Shown one piece after another: positions 1-6,216 of a DNA stretch of 11,515 bases. Below the pieces are notes generated by a model that worked only from the letters and a program-made list of their open reading frames with translations, had not been told where the DNA came from and did not search any database. The DNA is from an uncultured Terrimonas sp. GTDB lineage: Bacteria > Bacteroidota > Bacteroidia > Chitinophagales > Chitinophagaceae. The DNA lies in contig CAMPJQ010000038.1 of NCBI GenBank assembly GCA_946886925.1, positions 1 through 11,515 on the forward strand, read 5' to 3'. Numbering within the stretch: position 1 is the first letter of the stretch; every line of letters starts with the position of its first letter. The translations under genes were made by a program, and so were the position numbers.

Positions 1-129
1 TTTTAAAACAATCGTTATGTTGCTTTAAAAACTTCTTAGAAGGCAAAAACTTATCAGGGAGCTTGATCTGTTGACCATCTATCTGCAGGGAAGCATTGAT
101 TAATATATGCAGGAGAATTCTTTCTTTTC
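1..129 (-). pseudogene. Displaced C-terminal part of the HNH endonuclease gene
   Basis: In the frame one base downstream of the main HNH reading frame, the minus strand is open from about position 129 to the window edge. It encodes a tail ending in GQQIKLPDKFLPSKKFLK followed by QHNDCFK. The G-I-LP-KFLPS--FL--H pattern is the usual ending of this HNH family, so this is the original C-terminus separated by a frameshift. The likely site is the T/C-rich run at 120-130. The natural stop codon lies outside the window. A sequencing error is possible, but the neighbouring vsr gene is damaged as well. Confidence 0.7.
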
Positions 130-791
130 AGCCCTGGAGATATATGCAGGCAATAATTATCAGCAGCTATTTTGATAAGACCAACATCAAAAGCTTTATC
201 ATGCAGGGCATTCGGCCAAAGTCCTTTCATGGGATTTAAGCGGTTCCGTTCATCTTTGCTCCACGGAACAATGTGACTGGCTACAAGCAATTCAGTTGTA
301 TCAATACCGGTAATGCTGCAGGCATTATTATATATAGCAAGAATGATTTTTCTGAAGATACTTTGATTCAACCTTACTTTAATCAGCCTTTCTTTTTCTT
401 TCCCATCCTGAAGTAAATCTACTTCTTCTGCATCGTTCATTCTTTCAATAGTTGTATGAGTGGCCCTGGCTAACATTTCTTCACTTTCGATCAGAGCCGT
501 ATCCCAATTATCATAAAACTCATCCCATACTTGTTTATCTAACTTACTGGCATTACCCATACCTTTTATTCCGCTTGCTTGCAAAGAAGGGTCAAGGCTC
601 GAAAAGTTTACGGGCTTTAGAGCTACAGAATTAGACTTTCGGTCTAATAAAACAGCCAATGTCTTTGCCTCTTTTGTGTTCTTATCCAACTTTCCAAAAG
701 GCAATTTGCAATACAGCTTAACTGCCAATATTAATTCATCTCTTGTCCACAATTTTTGACCTTCTTTTATGCGTTTTAAATTACTTTCCAC
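54..791 (-). CDS. HNH endonuclease, frameshifted near the 3' end
   Basis: The open frame encodes 245 residues. Residues 15-105 match the N-terminal module of a family of HNH nucleases (motifs WTRDELILAVKLYCKLPFGK and NFSSLDPSLQASGIKGM). Residues 157-206 form the HNH core: C158 in CSITGI, H173 in ASHIVPW, N186 in RLNP and H197 in NALHDKAFD, the pattern of the HNH_2 type that cleaves DNA with a metal ion. From about residue 224 the frame loses family resemblance and stops early. The expected C-terminus (IKLPDKFLPSKKFLK) continues in the next frame to the window edge, so one extra base (or two missing) lies around 115-135. The start is GTG at 789-791; an in-frame TAA lies one codon upstream, so no longer start is possible. 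Two family positions look altered from memory: a Pro at residue 60 where Leu is usual, and GLWPNALHD where GLCLNALHD is usual. By context it is probably a restriction-type nuclease, now likely inactive or decaying. Confidence 0.8.
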   Translation of the reverse strand: MESNLKRIKEGQKLWTRDELILAVKLYCKLPFGKLDKNTKEAKTLAVLLDRKSNSVALKPVNFSSLDPSLQASGIKGMGNASKLDKQVWDEFYDNWDTALIESEEMLARATHTTIERMNDAEEVDLLQDGKEKERLIKVRLNQSIFRKIILAIYNNACSITGIDTTELLVASHIVPWSKDERNRLNPMKGLWPNALHDKAFDVGLIKIAADNYCLHISPGLKRKNSPAYINQCFPADRWSTDQAP

Positions 792-820
792 AATTTAAGG
801 TAATATTCATCTTCTTCTTC

Positions 821-898
821 GACACAAACAAACCCACATTTACTATTTAAGCATCGCTCAGTGCATTTGCATTGGTGTGGGTAAAGTATATTTGTGTC
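821..898. repeat. Bipartite inverted repeat between HNH and vsr
   Basis: The left arm is GACACAAA (821-828) followed by CCCACA (833-838). The right arm is TGTGGG (876-881) followed by TTTGTGTC (891-898). The two blocks pair perfectly, 6 bp inside and 8 bp outside. An asymmetric internal loop of 4 versus 9 nt separates them and the apical loop is 37 nt. Neither flank has the T-tract of an intrinsic terminator. It could be an operator, an RNA hairpin or the trace of an element end. Its role is unknown. Confidence 0.6.
866..894 (+). promoter_or_regulatory. Candidate Bacteroidota-type promoter, plus strand
   Basis: TTTG (866-869) is followed 17 nt later by TATATTTG (887-894). This fits the Bacteroidota -33 TTTG / -7 TAnnTTTG consensus. 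It points rightward, antisense to the vsr remnant, where no plus-strand gene follows. The last part lies inside the right arm of the inverted repeat. Such matches occur by chance in AT-rich DNA, so this is a weak call. Confidence 0.25.
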
Positions 899-931
899 TA
901 AGCCACTGTTTGAAAAAATGTAAAAAAGTAA

Positions 932-1345
932 TCAGGTGAGTTTTTGTAAGAGTTTGGTAAATGTCTTTTTCCACCTGGCGGGCTTTAAAACGCATTCCCA
1001 CACATTAATGATTTTCCATCCCTCTTTTTTTAATGCCTTTAAGGATTTGGCATCGTTGGCCATGTTGGTATTGATCTTATTGAGCCACCATTCCGTTCTT
1101 GTTTTGGGATCAACAAAAGTATGTGCAGTTGTGTTGAAATGCCAGAAGCAGCCAGTTACAATATTACCGTGCGGTATTGGGGCAAAACAATATCGGGTTT
1201 ACCGGGAAGCTCTTTATCATTTAGTTTGCGGCGGTACCCGGGTGCATGTAAAAACTTGCGGAGCAGTATTTCCGGTTTCGTGTTTGGCACTCCGGATCCG
1301 GCTCATGCTGTAACTTCTTATCTCCGCTGTGTGAACATCCGCCAT
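932..1345 (-). pseudogene. vsr: Very short patch repair (Vsr) endonuclease, degraded
   Basis: Vsr nicks DNA 5' of T:G mismatches created by deamination of 5-methylcytosine and normally accompanies a cytosine-5 methyltransferase. Here the minus strand carries the whole gene in three pieces. The first runs from ATG at 1343-1345 (MADVHTAEIRSYSMSRIRS). The second, after one extra base near 1284, reads TKPEILLRKFLH and LPGKPDIVLPQYRTVI. The third, after one missing base near 1160, reads GCFWH, PKTRTEWWLNKIN and GWKIINVWECVLKP and ends at the TGA at 932-934. The two indels cancel, so start and stop are in phase (138 codons). The Asp of KPDIVLP (E. coli D51) remains. The usual His before GCFWH (E. 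coli H64) is Thr, and the loop after FWH lacks the His and Cys that bind zinc. These losses fit a real pseudogene rather than only sequencing error. It lies 140 bp upstream of the HNH gene on the same strand. Confidence 0.85.
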
Positions 1346-1371
1346 TAACCACTATCAATGAGCAAATGTAA

Positions 1372-1476
1372 GTTTTATATAATTTGGATGGCATGCCGGT
1401 TCAGCAACACTGGATACCAACACCCTACAATGTCCGCAATAACAACGAGGCATATGTTTTCAAATTTAAAAAATAA
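1372..1476 (+). pseudogene. Possible 3' remnant of an unidentified plus-strand gene
   Basis: A plus-strand frame is open from just after a stop at 1369-1371 to TAA at 1474-1476. It encodes about 34 residues that look protein-like: LDGMPVQQHWIPTPYNVR followed by NNNEAYVFKFKK. It has no start codon of its own near the beginning. It ends 4 bp before the convergent gene at 1481, as a real gene end might. The vsr start codon is only 26 bp away on the other side. It may be the C-terminus of a gene cut by insertion or deletion of the nuclease cluster. I do not recognise the family, and it could be chance. Confidence 0.3.
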
Positions 1477-1480
1477 TAAT

Positions 1481-2047
1481 TTACTGTTGTTTATCCAGTT
1501 CCTTCCAAATACCCATTTCCCCATCCTGTATCATGATAAAGACAAATGAATGTTCATTTTCTATGCGAATAATATAAGTGGGTTTATAATTGCTCCTGAG
1601 CGATTCAATTTCATAGATCTGCGCAATGTTATAGTCGTAGTATTCCCGTTTAACCATAGCACGTATCTTAAATGACAATTGCGCTTCTGTATACATTTTC
1701 AAACTGTTTGTCCAGTTTCCGTGTCTATTGTAGTATTCCGTTACATTGGTACCATTTGCATTAAACTTTACACTGAAGCCGCCGTTCTCCATTATAACCC
1801 AGGATTCATTATCAACATTTCTATGTCGTTTCATAAAACCCCTTACCGCTCTGATATTAATGCTGTTTAAATACAGCCTGCCTTTTTTAAATGCTTCATC
1901 AATTAAAGTATCCGCTGTATAGCTACTGGCCAATGCAATGGAAAACTTATATACGCCCTTTTCGCTTTGTGCATACTGGGCATTTGCGTAGTTGTTTATA
2001 GTTAAATAAAACAGCAGCGGCGCGGCTACCAGACTATATTTTTTCAT
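1481..2047 (-). CDS. Secreted PepSY-like hypothetical protein
   Basis: This 188-residue protein has a clear signal peptide (residues 1-23, probable cleavage after ANA), so it is exported to the periplasm or beyond. The mature part resembles the small PepSY-like / BLIP-fold proteins common in Chitinophagaceae. It has a helix ending in a FMKRH-type segment (71-75), then a strand-rich unit: SWVIMENGGFSVKF (82-95), a tyrosine-rich turn (EYYNRHGNW, 104-112), LSFKIRAMVKREYYDYNIAQI (starting at 124) and a final IQDGEMGIWKEL (173-184). The aromatic W and Y spacing is typical of the family. No catalytic residues are apparent and a binding role is only inferred. The start is ATG at 2045-2047, with an AG-rich stretch upstream and no good Shine-Dalgarno. 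It is alone, separated by 277 bp from the regulator gene on its 5' side. That gap shows no other gene. Confidence 0.75.
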   Translation of the reverse strand: MKKYSLVAAPLLFYLTINNYANAQYAQSEKGVYKFSIALASSYTADTLIDEAFKKGRLYLNSINIRAVRGFMKRHRNVDNESWVIMENGGFSVKFNANGTNVTEYYNRHGNWTNSLKMYTEAQLSFKIRAMVKREYYDYNIAQIYEIESLRSNYKPTYIIRIENEHSFVFIMIQDGEMGIWKELDKQQ

Positions 2048-2324
2048 GTTCTCTAATTTTAAAGGAACAATCGTTTTAATTACAGCATAAAACTAATCTG
2101 CGGCTTTATCGTTTAACAGTGGCACTGAGTAATTGGCTGTATTGAATGCCTTTTGAGGGATAATTATGAGTAACAGGCTACTAAAAATTAAATAAAAAGG
2201 GCCACTACTGTTTAATTAAGAATCGATTTTTCGTAGTGCAGGATTCCAGCAGCCGGGAGTAAAAGCAGCATTGTTCTTAACAGGAGATCATTAATCAATA
2301 AGCCGGATGGAATCAGCAGTTTAA

Positions 2325-3065
2325 TTAAAACCTTTGCATTAAAGCTTCTTTATGGCTTCGCGAAACATTTACCGTAGCGCCGTCGCTCATTACTAAGTAA
2401 CCGCCCTCGCCTCTTACGTATTTTATTACCTCATTGAGGTTGGCAATGTGAGAGTGATGCACCCGTAAAAAAAATCTGAAGTGCTGCAATTGCTCTTCCA
2501 TATCTTTCAGGGTGCGGCAGGCAACCAGTTTGGATTTATCCTTAAGAAAAAGATGGGTATAATTATCATGCGCTTCGCAGCGAACCACCTGGTCGGCAGG
2601 CACCAGTTCAAATCCTTCGGAAGTGGGAATGGCAATCTTGGTGAAATGATGTGCTTTTCCATGCACCTGTTTCAGCAGCATTTGTAACTGCTCCGGCAGG
2701 GGCGATTGCCAGCGCTCCTTTACCCTCGCTACGGCGGCTACCAGTTCATCTTTATCAATGGGTTTCAAAAGGTAATCCAATGCGCTGAAACGAAAAGCTT
2801 TTATAGCGTATTGATTGTAGCTGGTAGTAAAAATAAGGGCAAACGATAATTTTGGAAACTGTTGCAGTAATTCAAACCCGTTCATCACCGGCATTTCAAT
2901 ATCCAGGAAAACAAGATCGGGTTTGTGTTTTTCAATTGAGTCAAGCCCCTTTTTTGCTGAACGGCATTGATCAAGTAACTGAACCTCGGGGCAAAACTCT
3001 TTTAATAACAGGCTAAGTGTTTCAAGGCAGTGGCCCTCATCATCAATTGTGATGGCTTTAATCAT
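2325..3065 (-). CDS. LytTR-family response regulator
   Basis: This 246-residue cytoplasmic DNA-binding regulator has an N-terminal receiver domain (1-120). The receiver has the acidic pair D8/D9, the phosphoacceptor D55 in LVFLDIEMP, T80/T81 and K101 in DYLLKPID. The C-terminal LytTR domain (about 143-246) contains the typical FFLRVHHSHIANLNEVIKY segment (198-216) and binds DNA through its beta-sheet edge. The start is ATG at 3063-3065. It overlaps the stop of the upstream kinase gene by 8 nt (ATGATTAA), which implies translational coupling and makes this kinase its cognate partner. All receiver landmarks are present, so the protein should be functional. The target genes cannot be told from the window. 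The 277 bp beyond its stop hold no obvious terminator. Confidence 0.93.
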   Translation of the reverse strand: MIKAITIDDEGHCLETLSLLLKEFCPEVQLLDQCRSAKKGLDSIEKHKPDLVFLDIEMPVMNGFELLQQFPKLSFALIFTTSYNQYAIKAFRFSALDYLLKPIDKDELVAAVARVKERWQSPLPEQLQMLLKQVHGKAHHFTKIAIPTSEGFELVPADQVVRCEAHDNYTHLFLKDKSKLVACRTLKDMEEQLQHFRFFLRVHHSHIANLNEVIKYVRGEGGYLVMSDGATVNVSRSHKEALMQRF

Positions 3066-5241
3066 TGCAAACAGGAATTTTTAACAATACTTCCGTTCCG
3101 CCAACTGCTCCATCAGGAAGGATAAGGTCCGTGATTTTTATCTGCGCATCCAGGTTATTTTTTTGCTGGAGCATCTCAATCCGGCTGGCTGTAATCTGCA
3201 TGCCCATTGATTTATGGGCAGAAACTGATTTACTTTTCAATTGCGCAGCTTTTTCCCTTCCAATTCCATCATCAGCAATCCGGCAACATAATAGGTCTTC
3301 CTGCCGGAACAATTCAATTTCCAAATGTCCTTTTTCCTCTTTATTCATCAACCCGTGCCAGATGGCATTCTCCGCATAAGGCTGAATGATCAGCGGTGGT
3401 ACTTTAATGCATTCCGCATCCAAATCCTCATTAACGCTGATCTTAAATTCAAAATAATGATCAAATCTGACGGCTTCCAGTTCGAGATATAATTTCAGTG
3501 ATTCCAATTCACTCTCCAAAGGAATTAATGCCGCCTGCGAGTTTTGCAATATCAATCTTACCAGTCTCGAAAATTTGGTGAGATATTCAGATGCCTGTGC
3601 CTTGTTGTTTTGAAGAATAAAGCGGTTGATGGAGTTAAGCGAATTAAAAATAAAGTGCGGGTTCATTTGCGCACGGAGGGCCTGCATTTCAAGTTCGATG
3701 GCGTGTTGCTGAAGTTCAGTCTTTATTTTTTCACTTTCAAGTTGTTGCAATTTCAATTCATGTTCCAGCCGTAGCTTTTCGTTTCTTCGTTTTAAAATAA
3801 TGTTCCGAAAGAATACAACACCTATAAGACACAAAACGGTTATTGCGGTAAAAAGTATTTTTTGTTGTTGTGAAGTTTCATTTAATTGCAGCTGCTGAAT
3901 TTTTTTTTCTTCTTTCAGCAATGCTATATTGATTTGATCTTTTTCCTTTTCAGCCTTTATTTTATAGAAGCCCAGTTTTTGCGTCAACAAGTCTTTGTCT
4001 ATTGTATCTTTTAGCAGAGTATATTTTTGCAGGTGACTGAATGCACTATCCCGGTTTCCTGATTGAGCAAATAGGCGATATAGCATAAAGTGACCGTCAC
4101 GCGTATGTTGCCTGGCCCCGGTCTTATTACTTGTCTGTAAAAGCTCCCGGGTATATATCATGGCCATTGGGGAGTTCCCCGTTTCTTCATAAACCTTACT
4201 TAAATTTAAAAGGACTGGTTGTGCCACGGCCAAATCATTAATACTTTTTGAATGGGCTAAAGCATTGTTCAAGTACAACAGCGCCGAATCATATTTTTTT
4301 TGAGCAAGGTAAAATGTCCCCCATTGTAAGTTCAGGGGTGGCTGTTGAGGATATTGGATTGCCAGTTTAAAATAATATCGGGCTGAATCATATTTTTCCT
4401 GGAGCAAAAAAATCTCACCCTTCATCCTAAATAAATAAATCAACTCGAAATCAGTTTTCTTAACTGCTTTTGCAATTTCAGCACACTCGCTGTAATAATC
4501 CAGCGCGGTTTCATAATCACCCACAACGGCGTAGAGAGAAGCCCATACATCGAGGTAACTTTTATCCTTGTATTTATTGGCTATATCAAGCCATTTCACA
4601 GCATATTCAAGTGACTTACTGTATTGCCCCCTATTTCTTTCATCATCGCCCATATAGTTATACATGCGGGCAAGACCCAATTCATTGCCTGCTTGCGAAA
4701 ACAGCGTACCTGCTTTACCAAATGCGTCTATTGAGGAAGAAAATTTACATTGTGAGCTCAGTGCACATGCCAGCGAAAACCAGGAATCTGCCAGTTGTTT
4801 TTTTTCGCGTGTTTTATCCAGTAGCAAAATAGCATTTCTGCAATAGTTTTCCATCGCTCTGAGGTCGCCACCTGACAACCCGATTGCCCAGGCCCGGTTG
4901 ACCCAGGCAGCGGCCATCCCTTTATTGTAATTTATTTTTTCCGCTTCTTTCAGGGCCTGCTGTGCAAACATTTTTGCACTGTCTGTTTGATGCGAGACGT
5001 GGGCTTCACTTAATTCGTTGAGACAATTTATTCGCGCAGAATCTTTTAACTCTGGTAATATATGTTTCAGACTATCTATTTTTTCCCTTTGCGCAAACAA
5101 TGGGCAGATAAAAAAAACTAAGAGAAAAAAGAGTAAGCCGTAAATAGCTTTGAGATAGAAAAAGTTCTTTTTGGCAAATAGCCACCTGCAGATATGGGAG
5201 TTGGCAGGCATATGTTCATATTCGGTATTAAATATACTCAT
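3058..5241 (-). CDS. TPR-containing LytS-type sensor histidine kinase
   Basis: This 727-residue membrane kinase begins with a hydrophobic signal segment (31-50, probable cleavage after LFA). A periplasmic array of TPR-like helical repeats follows (about 65-415). A transmembrane helix (462-483) leads to a coiled coil (484-522) and the His_kinase domain. The phospho-accepting H529 lies in QMNPHFIFNSLNSI. The ATPase half has the N-box PYAENAIWHG (N625), the G-box DDGIGREKA (657-665) and SMGMQITASRIEML (678-691). This architecture is widespread in Bacteroidota, where the TPR region is thought to sense periplasmic or protein signals; the ligand is unknown here. It is transcribed first and overlaps the LytTR gene by 8 nt. 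The start is uncertain: ATG at 5239-5241 gives a long n-region, and an internal ATG at residue 11 gives a more usual signal peptide. Neither has a clear Shine-Dalgarno. Confidence 0.92.
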   Translation of the reverse strand: MSIFNTEYEHMPANSHICRWLFAKKNFFYLKAIYGLLFFLLVFFICPLFAQREKIDSLKHILPELKDSARINCLNELSEAHVSHQTDSAKMFAQQALKEAEKINYNKGMAAAWVNRAWAIGLSGGDLRAMENYCRNAILLLDKTREKKQLADSWFSLACALSSQCKFSSSIDAFGKAGTLFSQAGNELGLARMYNYMGDDERNRGQYSKSLEYAVKWLDIANKYKDKSYLDVWASLYAVVGDYETALDYYSECAEIAKAVKKTDFELIYLFRMKGEIFLLQEKYDSARYYFKLAIQYPQQPPLNLQWGTFYLAQKKYDSALLYLNNALAHSKSINDLAVAQPVLLNLSKVYEETGNSPMAMIYTRELLQTSNKTGARQHTRDGHFMLYRLFAQSGNRDSAFSHLQKYTLLKDTIDKDLLTQKLGFYKIKAEKEKDQINIALLKEEKKIQQLQLNETSQQQKILFTAITVLCLIGVVFFRNIILKRRNEKLRLEHELKLQQLESEKIKTELQQHAIELEMQALRAQMNPHFIFNSLNSINRFILQNNKAQASEYLTKFSRLVRLILQNSQAALIPLESELESLKLYLELEAVRFDHYFEFKISVNEDLDAECIKVPPLIIQPYAENAIWHGLMNKEEKGHLEIELFRQEDLLCCRIADDGIGREKAAQLKSKSVSAHKSMGMQITASRIEMLQQKNNLDAQIKITDLILPDGAVGGTEVLLKIPVCND

Positions 5242-5430
5242 TATTTAAGGCGCTGTCCTAATTTCCGGCTCTAAAAATTATAATATAAGAGAGCTTAAGT
5301 AAAGCAACACTGAGCAGTTTACGATAATAGAGGGGTTAATTGTAAAGAATGGCTATTATTCAACAATTACTGTTACTGCATGCTACAGAGCGGGAAAAGA
5401 AGTATTGGTTAGCAACACAGGTTTCAGTGT

Positions 5431-5507
5431 ATACTTCCTGCGTCGGCCCCGCAATGCTGCGGAGTAAACTATAATAAGCAGCAGTACGGATTGAATTTTA
5501 GTATAAA
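5431..5507 (+). repeat. Diverged direct repeat, copy 1 (uninterrupted)
   Basis: This copy runs from ATACTTCC directly into TGCGTC (5439-5444). It then has a 34-bp core at 5452-5485, containing AATGCTGCGGAGTAAACTAT, and a weaker tail to about 5507. The core matches copy 2 at 32 of 34 positions. A small CCGCA/TGCGG hairpin (5449-5462) sits at the core start. Family and function are unknown. Confidence 0.7.
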
Positions 5508-5570
5508 GGATAGGAAGAAAAGGCCATCTAAACGGTCTGAACTCCTTGCCGGCTGCTTTACGTATGCAGA

Positions 5571-5613
5571 CCTGTGTTGACCCTGAAAGGGTCCAAAGGT
5601 TTATAAACACAGG
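5571..5613. repeat. Two-tier hairpin element with GACCC/GGGTC core
   Basis: An outer 8-bp stem, CCTGTGTT (5571-5578) with AACACAGG (5606-5613), encloses an inner hairpin GACCC-TGAAA-GGGTC (5579-5593). The right side has a 12-nt spacer. The inner hairpin is related to the one at 5625-5645, 50 bp away. Confidence 0.6.
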
Positions 5614-5624
5614 ATGAACAGTAT

Positions 5625-5645
5625 TTCGACCCTGAAGGGGTCGAA
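5625..5645. repeat. Perfect 8-bp hairpin TTCGACCC/GGGTCGAA
   Basis: The arms 5625-5632 and 5638-5645 pair perfectly around a 5-nt loop (TGAAG). It is a close relative of the inner hairpin at 5579-5593. I recall GACCC(T/C)GAA-GGGTC hairpins as dispersed repeats in Bacteroidota genomes. No T-tract follows on either strand, so it is not a typical terminator. Confidence 0.6.
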
Positions 5646-5828
5646 CAAAAAATGTGTTGTTCTGGTTTCAGACGTGGCCGTATGAAAGCATTACAAATTA
5701 TTAGTAGCATAGTTGAACTTTAGCGGTGCAACTGAAGAAGGTTCGCATTGTCGGCCATGCGGGAAAACCAGGTATCTGAATCGTGAACGATAAGTCATAA
5801 TGGAATGGTTGAATTGAAGCGAAAATGG

Positions 5829-5925
5829 ATACTTCCCTACCCGCCGGCAGGCAAGCTGCGTCAGCTCCTCAATGCTGCGGAGTAAACTATGACAAGCAGC
5901 AGTTAGTGGTTGAACTGAGTACAAA
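5829..5925 (+). repeat. Diverged direct repeat, copy 2 (interrupted)
   Basis: This is the second copy of the repeat, about 400 bp right of copy 1 and in the same orientation. Its 34-bp core is 5870-5903, with a tail to about 5925. Between ATACTTCC (5829-5836) and TGCGTC (5857-5862), which are adjacent in copy 1, it carries 20 extra bases. Confidence 0.7.
5837..5856. mobile_element. 20-bp GC-rich palindromic insert inside repeat copy 2
   Basis: The sequence CTACCCGCCGGCAGGCAAGC is absent from copy 1 at the same site. Its centre CCCGCCGGCAGG is a near-perfect palindrome (10 of 12 positions symmetric). I recall similar GC-rich palindromes between genes in Bacteroidota, so this may be a REP-like dispersed element. 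With only two copies to compare, a loss from copy 1 cannot be excluded. Confidence 0.4.
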
Positions 5926-6216
5926 AGCCGGACCCTATCGCATTGCTTATAATGCTGAGAAACGAAGCATCTGAATCAAAAAGGACAGGCGAAGTAAATG
6001 ACGGAAGCGAATTTATACCCTTCCTGAGTCAGGGACAACGGGCAGCAGGTTGTTGGCCGGGCTTTATTATAAATGCTGAATACCGCTACTGTTGTCGTTA
6101 TACAGGTGCAAAGCATAACAACCATTTCAACAGGCTTAGTTGAACAAGTTTTCAAATTATTATGTAGTTTAGCCCTTTCACAATTGTAACTATCCAAATC
6201 CTAAGCCATATTACGC

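Larger units (their letters stand above)
5242..6216. other. Gene-poor, repeat-bearing intergenic region
   Basis: About 975 bp separate the divergent kinase and DoxX-like genes. Short open frames on both strands (60-77 codons) overlap one another and the repeats and have no recognisable domains, so I treat them as non-coding. The region holds two copies of a diverged repeat, two GACCCTGAA-type hairpins and a GC-rich palindrome insert, each listed separately. It must also contain the promoters of both flanking genes. A weak -7-like TAGTTTAG is at 6165-6172. No tRNA, rRNA or transposase was seen. Confidence 0.6.

Noticed and set aside
936..1348. Plus-strand open frames of 125 and 75 codons
   Set aside because: They lie antisense to the vsr remnant, whose minus-strand translation matches a known family. 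Their own proteins show no domain.
1358..1549. Plus-strand open frame of 63 codons
   Set aside because: It overlaps the 3' end of the well-supported secreted-protein gene, and its composition is not protein-like. A different frame (1372-1476) is the more credible remnant.
5383..6197. Four open frames of 66-77 codons in the intergenic gap
   Set aside because: They overlap each other and the repeats on opposite strands, lack domains and have no ribosome binding sites.
5242..6216. tRNA, riboswitch or CRISPR array in the gap
   Set aside because: No cloverleaf, no known aptamer pattern and no regularly spaced repeats; the two repeat copies are about 400 bp apart and diverged.
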